Below, piece by piece: positions 1 through 5,662 of a stretch of DNA of 8,118 nucleotides. Position 1 is the stretch's first letter. The number at the start of each line of letters is the position of its first letter. Below the pieces are notes generated by a model. That model did no database searches, was not told where the DNA came from, and saw only the letters and a program-made list of their open reading frames with translations. This DNA is from Deltaproteobacteria bacterium (GTDB lineage: Bacteria; Desulfobacterota; DSM-4660; Desulfatiglandales; Desulfatiglandaceae): NCBI GenBank assembly GCA_003646995.1, contig QMLZ01000127.1, positions 1-8,118 of the forward strand, read 5' to 3'. The translations under genes and the position numbers were made by a program.

Positions 1-1
1 A

Positions 2-1321
2 TGGATCGTGATCGCTATTTTTGGTCTGGTGATCGCAATCGTCTTTAATATCTTCCCCCAGTCTGTATTCCCTGTCTGGTGCGAAATCCCAATAGCTGTA
101 ATCCTTGGATACATGGTTTACAAGAAGGGGGCTGGCATCTGGACCTGGTCCATCGTAGCCATCATCATAATGTATGCCACAGTCATCTTGGGCTACTGGA
201 TACCTCTCAAAATGCCATCTGTCGCAGGAATTCCCCCAACAGGGGTTTGGACAATTATACTGCTGGTTTATGCTTTTATTGCCTCTGTCCTGCCTGTGAC
301 AACCCTCCTTCAGCCAAGAGATTTTATCAACTCACATCAGTTGATCGTAGCCTTAGGACTTCTCGTACTTGGAGTGATTTTTGCCTCTTTCGGAGGTCAC
401 CTGAATGTTGTAGCTCCTGCGGTGCAGGCACACCCCGCAAAGGCACCTCCCATGTGGCCATTTCTGTTTGTCACAATCGCATGCGGCGCCATCTCTGGAT
501 TTCATTCCCTTGTATCTTCAGGCACATCTTCCAAGCAGGTGCGCTATGAAGAGGATGCCCTTTTTGTAGGATATGGTTCCATGCTGATGGAAGGCGTCCT
601 GGCCACTTTGGTGATCGTCGCAGTGGCAGCTGGTATAGGCATGGGATATACAAAGGGTGGCCACACATTGACAGGTGTTGCCGCATGGACCGCGCATTAT
701 TCCTCATGGGCGGCAGCCAAAGGCCTAGGGTCAAAGATCACCGCCTTTGTGGTCGGCTCCGCGAACATGATACAGTTACTCGGGATCCCCCATGGAATTG
801 CTCTCGTCATCATGGGGGTCTTTCTAGCATCGTTCGCAGGCACCACCTTGGATACTGCAACCAGGATCCAACGTTACGTGATAGCAGAACTTACAAGCGA
901 CTTGAGACTGAATTTCCTCTCCGGTCGCTACCCTGCCACATTTATTGCTGTAGGTAGTGCCATGTGGCTTGCATTTGCCACGGGGGCAAGTGGCAAGGGG
1001 GCGCTGACTCTCTGGCCAATGTTTGGAGCTGTTAACCAGACACTCGCTGCCCTTGCATTGATCATTATTACCGTGTACCTTAAATACAAAGGCGGGCTGA
1101 AATGGTTAGTGTCAGGAATACCTGCTGCCTTTATGGCTGTGATGACCATATGGGCCACAATCCTCAATCAGACATCTTTTCTTCACAAACATAACATGTT
1201 ACTCACGGTGGTAAACCTGGCAATCCTGGTAGTGGTCCTATGGATCGTGGTGGAAGGTGTCATCAAGTTCTTCACCATAGGCGGAGAGCCAGCAGGTGAA
1301 CCAGAGGTTGCATCAAGTTAG
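2..1321 (+). CDS. cstA: CstA-family carbon starvation protein / pyruvate-peptide transporter, N-terminus cut by window edge
   Basis: An integral inner-membrane protein. CstA-family members take up pyruvate or peptides, particularly during carbon limitation. The frame is open from base 2 (Trp-Ile-Val-Ile), so the true start lies upstream. There are 439 visible residues, mostly hydrophobic, with about ten or more membrane segments. Family landmarks, counted from the first in-frame codon: a PFLFVTIACGAISGFHSLVSSGT stretch near 153-175, GYGSMLMEG near 190-198, ASFAGTTLDTATRIQRY near 276-292 and LWPMFGAVNQTLAALAL near 337-353. These are the conserved core of CstA. The C-terminus is a short hydrophilic tail (GEPAGEPEVASS). 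The GTG at base 8 is an internal valine codon, not a start. The substrate (pyruvate or peptide) cannot be told from sequence. The gene is followed by its own terminator, so it is probably not cotranscribed with the cluster downstream. Confidence 0.93.
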   Translation, partial: WIVIAIFGLVIAIVFNIFPQSVFPVWCEIPIAVILGYMVYKKGAGIWTWSIVAIIIMYATVILGYWIPLKMPSVAGIPPTGVWTIILLVYAFIASVLPVTTLLQPRDFINSHQLIVALGLLVLGVIFASFGGHLNVVAPAVQAHPAKAPPMWPFLFVTIACGAISGFHSLVSSGTSSKQVRYEEDALFVGYGSMLMEGVLATLVIVAVAAGIGMGYTKGGHTLTGVAAWTAHYSSWAAAKGLGSKITAFVVGSANMIQLLGIPHGIALVIMGVFLASFAGTTLDTATRIQRYVIAELTSDLRLNFLSGRYPATFIAVGSAMWLAFATGASGKGALTLWPMFGAVNQTLAALALIIITVYLKYKGGLKWLVSGIPAAFMAVMTIWATILNQTSFLHKHNMLLTVVNLAILVVVLWIVVEGVIKFFTIGGEPAGEPEVASS

Positions 1322-1346
1322 CAACAGCAGCAGTATTTAATCATAG

Positions 1347-1384
1347 ATTAGGGGGAAGCATATAATTGCTTTCCCCCTAATTTT
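1347..1384 (+). terminator. Intrinsic terminator downstream of cstA
   Basis: ATTAGGGGGAA pairs perfectly with TTCCCCCTAAT (11 bp). The stem is extended by GCA/TGC across one bulged T, the loop is TATAAT, and the hairpin runs directly into TTTT. It starts 25 bases after the cstA stop. The U tract is short, but the G/C-rich stem base is strong. The near symmetry means it could also work weakly on the other strand. Confidence 0.75.
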
Positions 1385-1394
1385 CGATTAGAAT
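1366..1394 (+). promoter_or_regulatory. Possible sigma70-type promoter for the 1437-5662 gene run
   Basis: TTGCTT (1366-1371) and TAGAAT (1389-1394) are 17 bases apart. The -10 matches consensus at 5 of 6 positions, the -35 at only 3 of 6. It sits just after the cstA hairpin and before the first gene of the run, where a promoter is expected, but the -35 lies inside the terminator stem. This is a weak candidate. Confidence 0.3.
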
Positions 1395-1436
1395 TGGCAT
1401 TAGCAAGCCACCATAAAGTCTTGAATAGCGAACCCA

Positions 1437-1868
1437 ATGGAAGCCAAACTTAAGAAACTCTATTTTGCCTTATTAATTCCTGCCATAGCAGGCTTCATTG
1501 TAGCGGGCCTAGCAAGGGCAATCTTAAGACCTAAAACATATATCGCAGATAGTTTTCCACAACTAGCGCCCCTGCTCTTTGTCCTGGCTGTTGCGTCTGG
1601 AGTGGCTTTTCCCATTTTGTTGCGAACTCTTTTTGTGAACAAGAACCGAAACCGAAAACACATAACCGAAGCAGAGCTGCTGAAATTTGAGCAAGGCACC
1701 CTTTACATTGCATTGCTTGCCCCTTATTTTTGTTTAGCAGGTTTTTTCCTTGGAATTTCCCAGTTCCATTTCTATGGAACAGTACTGGCAAGTTTTTATG
1801 CCACATATTATTTTTATCCCTCTCAAAAACGTATCTCTTACGAAAGAAAAATCTTCAGGGCCAGGTGA
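1437..1868 (+). CDS. Small four-helix membrane protein of unknown function
   Basis: 143 residues; I do not recognise the family. Four hydrophobic segments are visible, at about 8-29, 43-66, 88-107 and 110-127. The loop between segments 2 and 3 (67-87) is highly charged, with an Asn-Lys-Asn-Arg-Asn-Arg-Lys run, and the tail (KRISYERKIFRAR) is also basic. By the positive-inside rule both ends and the middle loop face the cytoplasm. There is no signal peptide or known catalytic motif. The ATG at 1437 is the only reasonable start, since a TGA closes the frame at 1422-1424, but no clear Shine-Dalgarno precedes it. It is first in a tightly packed run, and its stop is followed by one base and then the next ATG. 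A membrane partner or receptor for the ArsA-like ATPase two genes downstream is a reasonable idea, but only inference. Confidence 0.8.
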   Translation: MEAKLKKLYFALLIPAIAGFIVAGLARAILRPKTYIADSFPQLAPLLFVLAVASGVAFPILLRTLFVNKNRNRKHITEAELLKFEQGTLYIALLAPYFCLAGFFLGISQFHFYGTVLASFYATYYFYPSQKRISYERKIFRAR

Positions 1869-1869
1869 C

Positions 1870-2160
1870 ATGAGCTCCCTTTTAAAAAATATAGTTTGTA
1901 AGATTAAAGACGTATGCAGGGTAGGCGATGAGATGGGCCGCAGCCGTGCGGTGGAGACCATTGAGAACGAGTTGGAGGAAATGGAAAACGTGTTCGGCCT
2001 TCTAGTTTTGGGCTCTTTCGTGGGGATCCCGTCCCCTCCCATGCAGATCTCTCTCGATCTGATGCCTCATATGGAAAAGGAGCTACTATTGATGATGGAA
2101 AAGGTAGATACAGCAAGCCAACCCCTGTCTCAGCTATTCTCCGTCTTTGACATCGACTAA
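1870..2160 (+). CDS. 96-residue protein with GIPSPP motif, upstream partner of ArsA-like ATPase; function unknown
   Basis: Not a family I can name. The first 40 residues are probably helical and charged (an acidic ENELEEMEN stretch at 33-40). A hydrophobic segment then runs 41-54 and ends in FVGIPSPP (50-57). A Met-rich amphipathic part follows (SLDLMPHMEKELLLMMEKVD, 61-80). There are two cysteines (10, 16). The hydrophobic stretch is short for a full membrane span, so membrane association is possible but not certain. ATG 1870 is chosen because it falls one base after the previous stop, with AGGG at 1857-1860 as a weak ribosome site. The frame stays open upstream to 1750, but that would run through the preceding gene. 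The stop is two bases before the ATPase start, so translation is probably coupled and a physical partnership with the ATPase is plausible. Confidence 0.8.
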   Translation: MSSLLKNIVCKIKDVCRVGDEMGRSRAVETIENELEEMENVFGLLVLGSFVGIPSPPMQISLDLMPHMEKELLLMMEKVDTASQPLSQLFSVFDID

Positions 2161-2162
2161 TC

Positions 2163-3092
2163 ATGGATAGGCCTGTCAACATATTTTATATGGGAAAGGG
2201 CGGCGTAGGGAAATCCACGTCTGCTGCACTGAATTCTCTGTTTTTGTCCCGTATAGGTTTTGAGGTACTTTTGGTCTCTCTTGACCCGGCACATAACCAA
2301 TCGGACATCTTTGAGAAAAAACTCTCTGACAAACCCAAGCAAATAGTCCCGCACTTACAAGGCATAGAGATCGATCAAGAGCAGTGGATAAAACGATACC
2401 TCAAAGATGTTCAACAACAGATCAGAAGGACTTACGCTTATCTTACTTCCTTCAATCTGGAAAAATATTTCAAGGTCATTAAGCACTCCCCTGGACTGGA
2501 AGAATACGCATTGATTCTGGCTTTCAAAGAGATCAGCCGAAAATTCTCCAAAGCTGATGTACTCGTGTTTGACATGGCTCCTACCGCCCTTTCGCTTAAA
2601 TTCTTTAACCTGCCCAGTCTCTCGCTTGTCTGGACAAACCATCTTTTAGCCTTGCGAAAGGAGATTATAAAGAAGAGGGAGCTGATAACCAAAATTAAGC
2701 TCATGAAAAAGGAGATAGAAACTGACAAGGTTCTCTCCAGCATCCAGAAATCAATTCGCGAGTATACCGACCTGAAACAAATCTTCGAAAACCCTTACCT
2801 GACGAAGATAAACCTTGTGATGAACCCTGACCTGTTATCCCTCGCAGAATCCAGACGGATTGTAGATGGTCTTAATGCCATAAACATTTCCTTGAGCCAA
2901 GTCATAGTAAATAAAATGCAAAAAAATTCATCCATTGATCACATAGTGAGGGAATTTGACGGTGTTGATCTCCTAACGGTCCCGTTTTCCGAAGCCCCCT
3001 TGGTCGGCATTGATTCCTTGCAAAGATTTATCAGCGCCAATGAAAAAATTTTCATTAAACAGCCTCTGGAGATTCTAAATAAGGCCGGTTAA
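2163..3092 (+). CDS. ArsA/Get3-family ATPase (single domain, cysteine-free)
   Basis: 309 residues, cytosolic, one nucleotide-binding domain; it would be expected to dimerise. Visible motifs: deviant Walker A GKGGVGKST (11-19) with the signature lysine K12 and P-loop K17; switch I DPAH (41-44) in SLDPAHNQSD; switch II DMAPT (137-141), the usual DTAPT with Met for Thr; a PGLEE stretch at 110-114 like the PG[IL]xE of Get3; the VMNPDLLSLAESRRIVDGL segment (219-237); the base-binding-type Asn in VIVNK (247-251); and PFSEAPLVGIDSL (274-286), matching the Get3 P(L/F)xxxEVxGxxxL end. The middle (about 145-205) is a Lys/Arg/Glu-rich helical region, where Get3 has its client-binding helices. There is no cysteine anywhere, so neither the arsenite-binding cysteines of ArsA nor the CxxC zinc motif of Get3 is present. 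No recognisable ArsB, ArsC or ArsR gene lies in the window. Calling it an arsenic pump would be wrong on this evidence. Its client is unknown. Confidence 0.88.
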   Translation: MDRPVNIFYMGKGGVGKSTSAALNSLFLSRIGFEVLLVSLDPAHNQSDIFEKKLSDKPKQIVPHLQGIEIDQEQWIKRYLKDVQQQIRRTYAYLTSFNLEKYFKVIKHSPGLEEYALILAFKEISRKFSKADVLVFDMAPTALSLKFFNLPSLSLVWTNHLLALRKEIIKKRELITKIKLMKKEIETDKVLSSIQKSIREYTDLKQIFENPYLTKINLVMNPDLLSLAESRRIVDGLNAINISLSQVIVNKMQKNSSIDHIVREFDGVDLLTVPFSEAPLVGIDSLQRFISANEKIFIKQPLEILNKAG

Positions 3093-3113
3093 AGAGTTGT
3101 GGCGGGGCTGAGC

Positions 3114-3392
3114 ATGGAAAAAGTAATGGAAAAATGGATGATCCGGAAACTTGATAGCGTCCTCGACAGGGTCAAGGAACCGGAGAGCAATCTAACAGTG
3201 GGCCAACTGGGTCTTGTAAAAAAGTTTCGCTATAATGAGACAAAACGAGCCCTTTATGTATACATAGATACTTACGCTACTCACAAGGCCTGTTGCCTTG
3301 TAATAACCAAACTTATTGAGACAAGGGTAATGGAAGATCTTAGAAAGGAGTTAGAAAAGGAATTTCCCGATCTCGCCATCCGGTTTGTTTAA
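3114..3392 (+). CDS. MIP18/DUF59-like small protein (possible Fe-S or metal-cluster assembly factor)
   Basis: 92 residues from ATG 3114. The pattern resembles the MIP18 (DUF59) fold: LDSVLDRVKEPESN (13-26) matches the usual V.DPE, then TVGQLGLVKKF (28-38) matches the family's SIVDLGLV, then a beta-strand pair, then ATHKACC (55-61), where the conserved cysteine is expected, and a helix ending in FPDLAIRFV. Family members such as SufT, PaaD and MIP18 help mature Fe-S proteins, often beside a Mrp/ApbC-type ATPase. Here the neighbour is an ArsA-type ATPase instead. The start is uncertain: GTG 3099 (six bases after the ATPase stop) and ATG 3126 are in frame. 3114 is preferred because a G-rich stretch lies 6 bases upstream. 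The Pro that usually follows the cysteine is replaced by a second Cys. Confidence 0.65.
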   Translation: MEKVMEKWMIRKLDSVLDRVKEPESNLTVGQLGLVKKFRYNETKRALYVYIDTYATHKACCLVITKLIETRVMEDLRKELEKEFPDLAIRFV

Positions 3393-3431
3393 CAGGATCA
3401 AACACCTCACCCAGTGTAAGTCACTAACCAC

Positions 3432-3436
3432 GGAGG
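3432..3436 (+). promoter_or_regulatory. Ribosome binding site GGAGG that fixes the start of the kinase-like gene
   Basis: GGAGG lies 11 bases before ATG 3448, a little long but usable. It also lies 3 bases before an out-of-frame ATG at 3440, which opens only five codons. It supports 3448 rather than the upstream TTG at 3385. Confidence 0.6.
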
Positions 3437-3447
3437 AATATGACAAT

Positions 3448-4266
3448 ATGGCATTGATTACGATTACCACAGCGATAGGGTGCGGAGGCATGATTGTAGC
3501 CCGGCGGGTTGCTGATCAGCTTGGCATTGTTCTTTATGATGACAACCGCCTTCAACAAGAAGCCTTGAAAATGAGGTTTACATCAGAAGATATGAAAAGC
3601 TTCGACCAAACGGCTCCAGGATTTTTTACCCGTTTGCTTAAGAGAAGACCTGCAGAATACCTTGAACTGATGGCCTCAGCGGTTTATGAAGTGGCTCGCA
3701 GCGGAGATGGGATTATTGTTGGCAATGGGGCAGGCTATTTTCTGAGAGACTTCGGCTGTGCTCTCCATTTGCGCGTTCACGCCCCAGAGGAATTCAGAAT
3801 CGCAAGGATTACTGAGACTAGAAAAGTAGGTGAAGAGGAAGCCAAAAAATTAATAAGGAAAGCAGATAGCGATCTCAGGGGATTTCTACAGTCTTCTTTC
3901 CAGATGGATTTGGACGATATCAGCCTATATGACGCGATAATTAACGTTAGTAAGATAGGGATGGAGTCAGCAGCTAGCCAGATTACAGCCATGGCAAAAA
4001 CCCGTGAGATTCGTGAATGCAGCCTCAGTGCCCTTGAAAAAATGGAAAGGCTCTCCTTGCTTAAGCGGGTAGAAGCCGCTGCCCTAAAGAACAATATTGA
4101 CATCCAGGAAATGCTTTTTGAGGTTCCTGAACCCGGGGTTGTAAGGATTACGGGGATGATTAGCCCCATGCGCACAGTAGGTGGTATATTGGAAATTGTC
4201 AAATCTGTCCCAGGAGTGAAACAAGTCATTTGCGAGGCCGAAGGGCACCCTCTGGGCGAAATCTGA
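3448..4266 (+). CDS. Cytidylate-kinase-like protein with C-terminal BON-like domain
   Basis: 272 residues, soluble. Residues 1-185 follow the cytidylate-kinase-like family: MALITITTAIGCGGMIVARRVADQLG at the start, a GIVLYDDNRLQQEAL stretch (26-40), GDGIIVGNGAGYFL (86-99), LHLRVHAPEEFRIARI (107-121), a Lys/Asp-rich lid (126-145) and YDAIINVSKIGMESA (161-175). The N-terminal loop reads AIGCGGMIVA and lacks the GK[ST] of a normal Walker A. This is common in this subfamily and makes CMP kinase activity doubtful. Residues 203-267 look like a BON domain (amphipathic helix, VVRITGMI strand, GGILEIVKSVPGVKQV), a fold usually linked to lipid or ligand binding. The in-frame TTG at 3385 would overlap the previous stop and has no ribosome site. 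The gap before the gene is 55 bases and after it 28. It is not the housekeeping Cmk. Confidence 0.82.
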   Translation: MALITITTAIGCGGMIVARRVADQLGIVLYDDNRLQQEALKMRFTSEDMKSFDQTAPGFFTRLLKRRPAEYLELMASAVYEVARSGDGIIVGNGAGYFLRDFGCALHLRVHAPEEFRIARITETRKVGEEEAKKLIRKADSDLRGFLQSSFQMDLDDISLYDAIINVSKIGMESAASQITAMAKTREIRECSLSALEKMERLSLLKRVEAAALKNNIDIQEMLFEVPEPGVVRITGMISPMRTVGGILEIVKSVPGVKQVICEAEGHPLGEI

Positions 4267-4283
4267 GGAAAACAAATATCGCT

Positions 4284-4289
4284 AGGAGA
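4284..4289 (+). promoter_or_regulatory. Ribosome binding site AGGAGA before the acyl-CoA synthetase gene
   Basis: AGGAGA ends five bases before ATG 4295. It supports that start and shows this gene can be translated independently of its upstream neighbour. Confidence 0.7.
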
Positions 4290-4294
4290 AAATA

Positions 4295-5662
4295 ATGGAT
4301 TTCAATCCCTTATTCAGGCCAAAAACTATGGCCGTGATAGGCGTTTCATTGCAAAACGATCTTCATCCCGCCAACGTTATCTTCAGGAAAAATCACCTTC
4401 GATATCCTGTGAAGGTATATGCTGTTAACCCGCGAGGGGGTACCCTGCAAGGAGAAAGGGTTTATAGGAACGTCTCAGAAATTCCGGAAAAGCTTGACCT
4501 TGCGGTAATTGCTGCCAGGGCGGAGCAGGTACCCGCAATCCTTGCACAGTGTATTGAGGCAGGCGTGGGGGGTGCAGCAATAATCTCCGGAGGCTTTGCT
4601 GAAGTGGGGCGAAAGGACCTCCAGGATGCCATTGTAAGTATGGCAAGAGAAGCTGACTTCCCTTTTATCGGGCCCAACTGTTTAGGTATACACGTGCCTT
4701 TTGTACTGGATTCCTTCTTCCTTCCTACTGAGCGTATGGTACGACCTGATCCAGGAAATGTTGCGGTCATAAGCCAAAGTGGCGGGATTCTCGTGGACAA
4801 CATGGTTAAGTTCAAAGAAGAAGGCGTTGGGCTCTCCATAGGTATAAGCATAGGGAATAAGGCCATGATTAGGGAAGTGGACCTGATTCATTACCTTCAA
4901 CAGGATTCGGAGACAAGGGTCATTGCATTTTATATAGAGGGTTTTGATGAAGGCGAGGGACGTGAGTTCATCATGGCTGCCTCCAGATCCAATAAGCCTG
5001 TGGTGGTGATCAAATCAGGGAAAACCTCGGGAGGGAGCCGTGCGGTTATGAGTCACACTGCTTCACTTGCTGGGGACTACGGTATATTTTCCAAGGCAAT
5101 GGCTCAAATGGGCATAGTAGAGGCAAAAAACGAGCTTGAGCTGCTTTCATTTTGTGAATCCCTGAGCTGTTATCAAGGCTCAATCAAGGGAACAATAGGG
5201 ATTGTCACAGGAAGCGGCGGCCATGGGGCCATGGCAGTGGATGTTTGTTCTGCCCACGGATTTAGTGTACCTGTTTTATCCACCGAAGACCAAGATATGA
5301 TAAGGAGGGACCTCTCTGAGAGCATCAAGAACATAGCCTCCCTTGCAAATCCCCTCGACCTGACAGGAAGCGCAGTGGACGAAGACTTTGTGGTGGTTGC
5401 AAAGCACCTTAGCACTATACCAGAAATAGACTGCGTCGTACTTCTTCTCTTGCCCTATCTTCCCGGGATCACTTCGGATCTAGGTGCGAGACTTAGCAAC
5501 ATCTACCAGAGGGCGGAAAAGCCTTTAATTGCATACGTACCCCACGTAGAAAAATTCAGGATGCTCATAGAGGGATTTGAGTTAAACGGGGTGCCCGTCT
5601 CCCACTCTATTGAAGCAGCAGTCTTGATGGCCGAGGCCCTAAAAAGACGAACGCACTCATAG
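4295..5662 (+). CDS. NDP-forming acyl-CoA synthetase, alpha (CoA-binding/phosphohistidine) subunit
   Basis: 455 residues, cytosolic. The family couples acyl-CoA hydrolysis to ATP or GTP formation, or runs in reverse, through a phospho-histidine intermediate. Visible: an N-terminal CoA-binding Rossmann domain (about 5-130) with MAVIGVS (12-18), YAVNPRGG (42-49), SGGFAEVG (98-105) and GPNCLGI (126-132); a second, ligase-type domain with ISQSGG (159-164), FYIEGF (212-217; Glu215 matches the Glu that steadies the phospho-histidine) and SHTASLAG (253-260), whose His254 is the expected phosphorylated residue; and a third domain with GIVTGSGGHGAMAVD (302-316) and NPLDLTG (352-358). The length fits the archaeal-type alpha subunit. 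The ATP-grasp beta subunit is absent here and neither fused nor adjacent, so it must be elsewhere or absent. The substrate cannot be read. Its stop TAG overlaps the stop of the convergent radical SAM gene by six bases. Confidence 0.9.
   Translation: MDFNPLFRPKTMAVIGVSLQNDLHPANVIFRKNHLRYPVKVYAVNPRGGTLQGERVYRNVSEIPEKLDLAVIAARAEQVPAILAQCIEAGVGGAAIISGGFAEVGRKDLQDAIVSMAREADFPFIGPNCLGIHVPFVLDSFFLPTERMVRPDPGNVAVISQSGGILVDNMVKFKEEGVGLSIGISIGNKAMIREVDLIHYLQQDSETRVIAFYIEGFDEGEGREFIMAASRSNKPVVVIKSGKTSGGSRAVMSHTASLAGDYGIFSKAMAQMGIVEAKNELELLSFCESLSCYQGSIKGTIGIVTGSGGHGAMAVDVCSAHGFSVPVLSTEDQDMIRRDLSESIKNIASLANPLDLTGSAVDEDFVVVAKHLSTIPEIDCVVLLLLPYLPGITSDLGARLSNIYQRAEKPLIAYVPHVEKFRMLIEGFELNGVPVSHSIEAAVLMAEALKRRTHS

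Noticed and set aside
8..10. GTG as a start for the CstA gene
   Set aside because: The frame is open upstream to the window edge, and the protein would lack the conserved N-terminal part of the family.
1361..1366. TATAAT as a -10 box
   Set aside because: It is the terminator loop, and no -35-like sequence stands at the right distance upstream.
1750..1869. Longer start of the 96-residue protein
   Set aside because: It would overlap the membrane protein gene for about 120 bases; ATG 1870 fits the gene spacing.
2163..3092. Arsenic resistance operon
   Set aside because: The ATPase has no arsenite-binding cysteines and no ArsB, ArsC or ArsR gene is present.
3385..3447. TTG start adding 21 residues to the kinase-like protein
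   Set aside because: No ribosome site, overlap with the previous stop, and the family similarity begins at MALITI, after GGAGG.
3440..3457. Out-of-frame five-codon ORF upstream of the kinase-like gene
   Set aside because: It is only three bases from the Shine-Dalgarno and could arise by chance; no sign that it is a leader peptide.
3777..4229. 150-residue open frame on the minus strand
   Set aside because: It lies entirely inside the kinase-like gene in another frame and shows no family motif.
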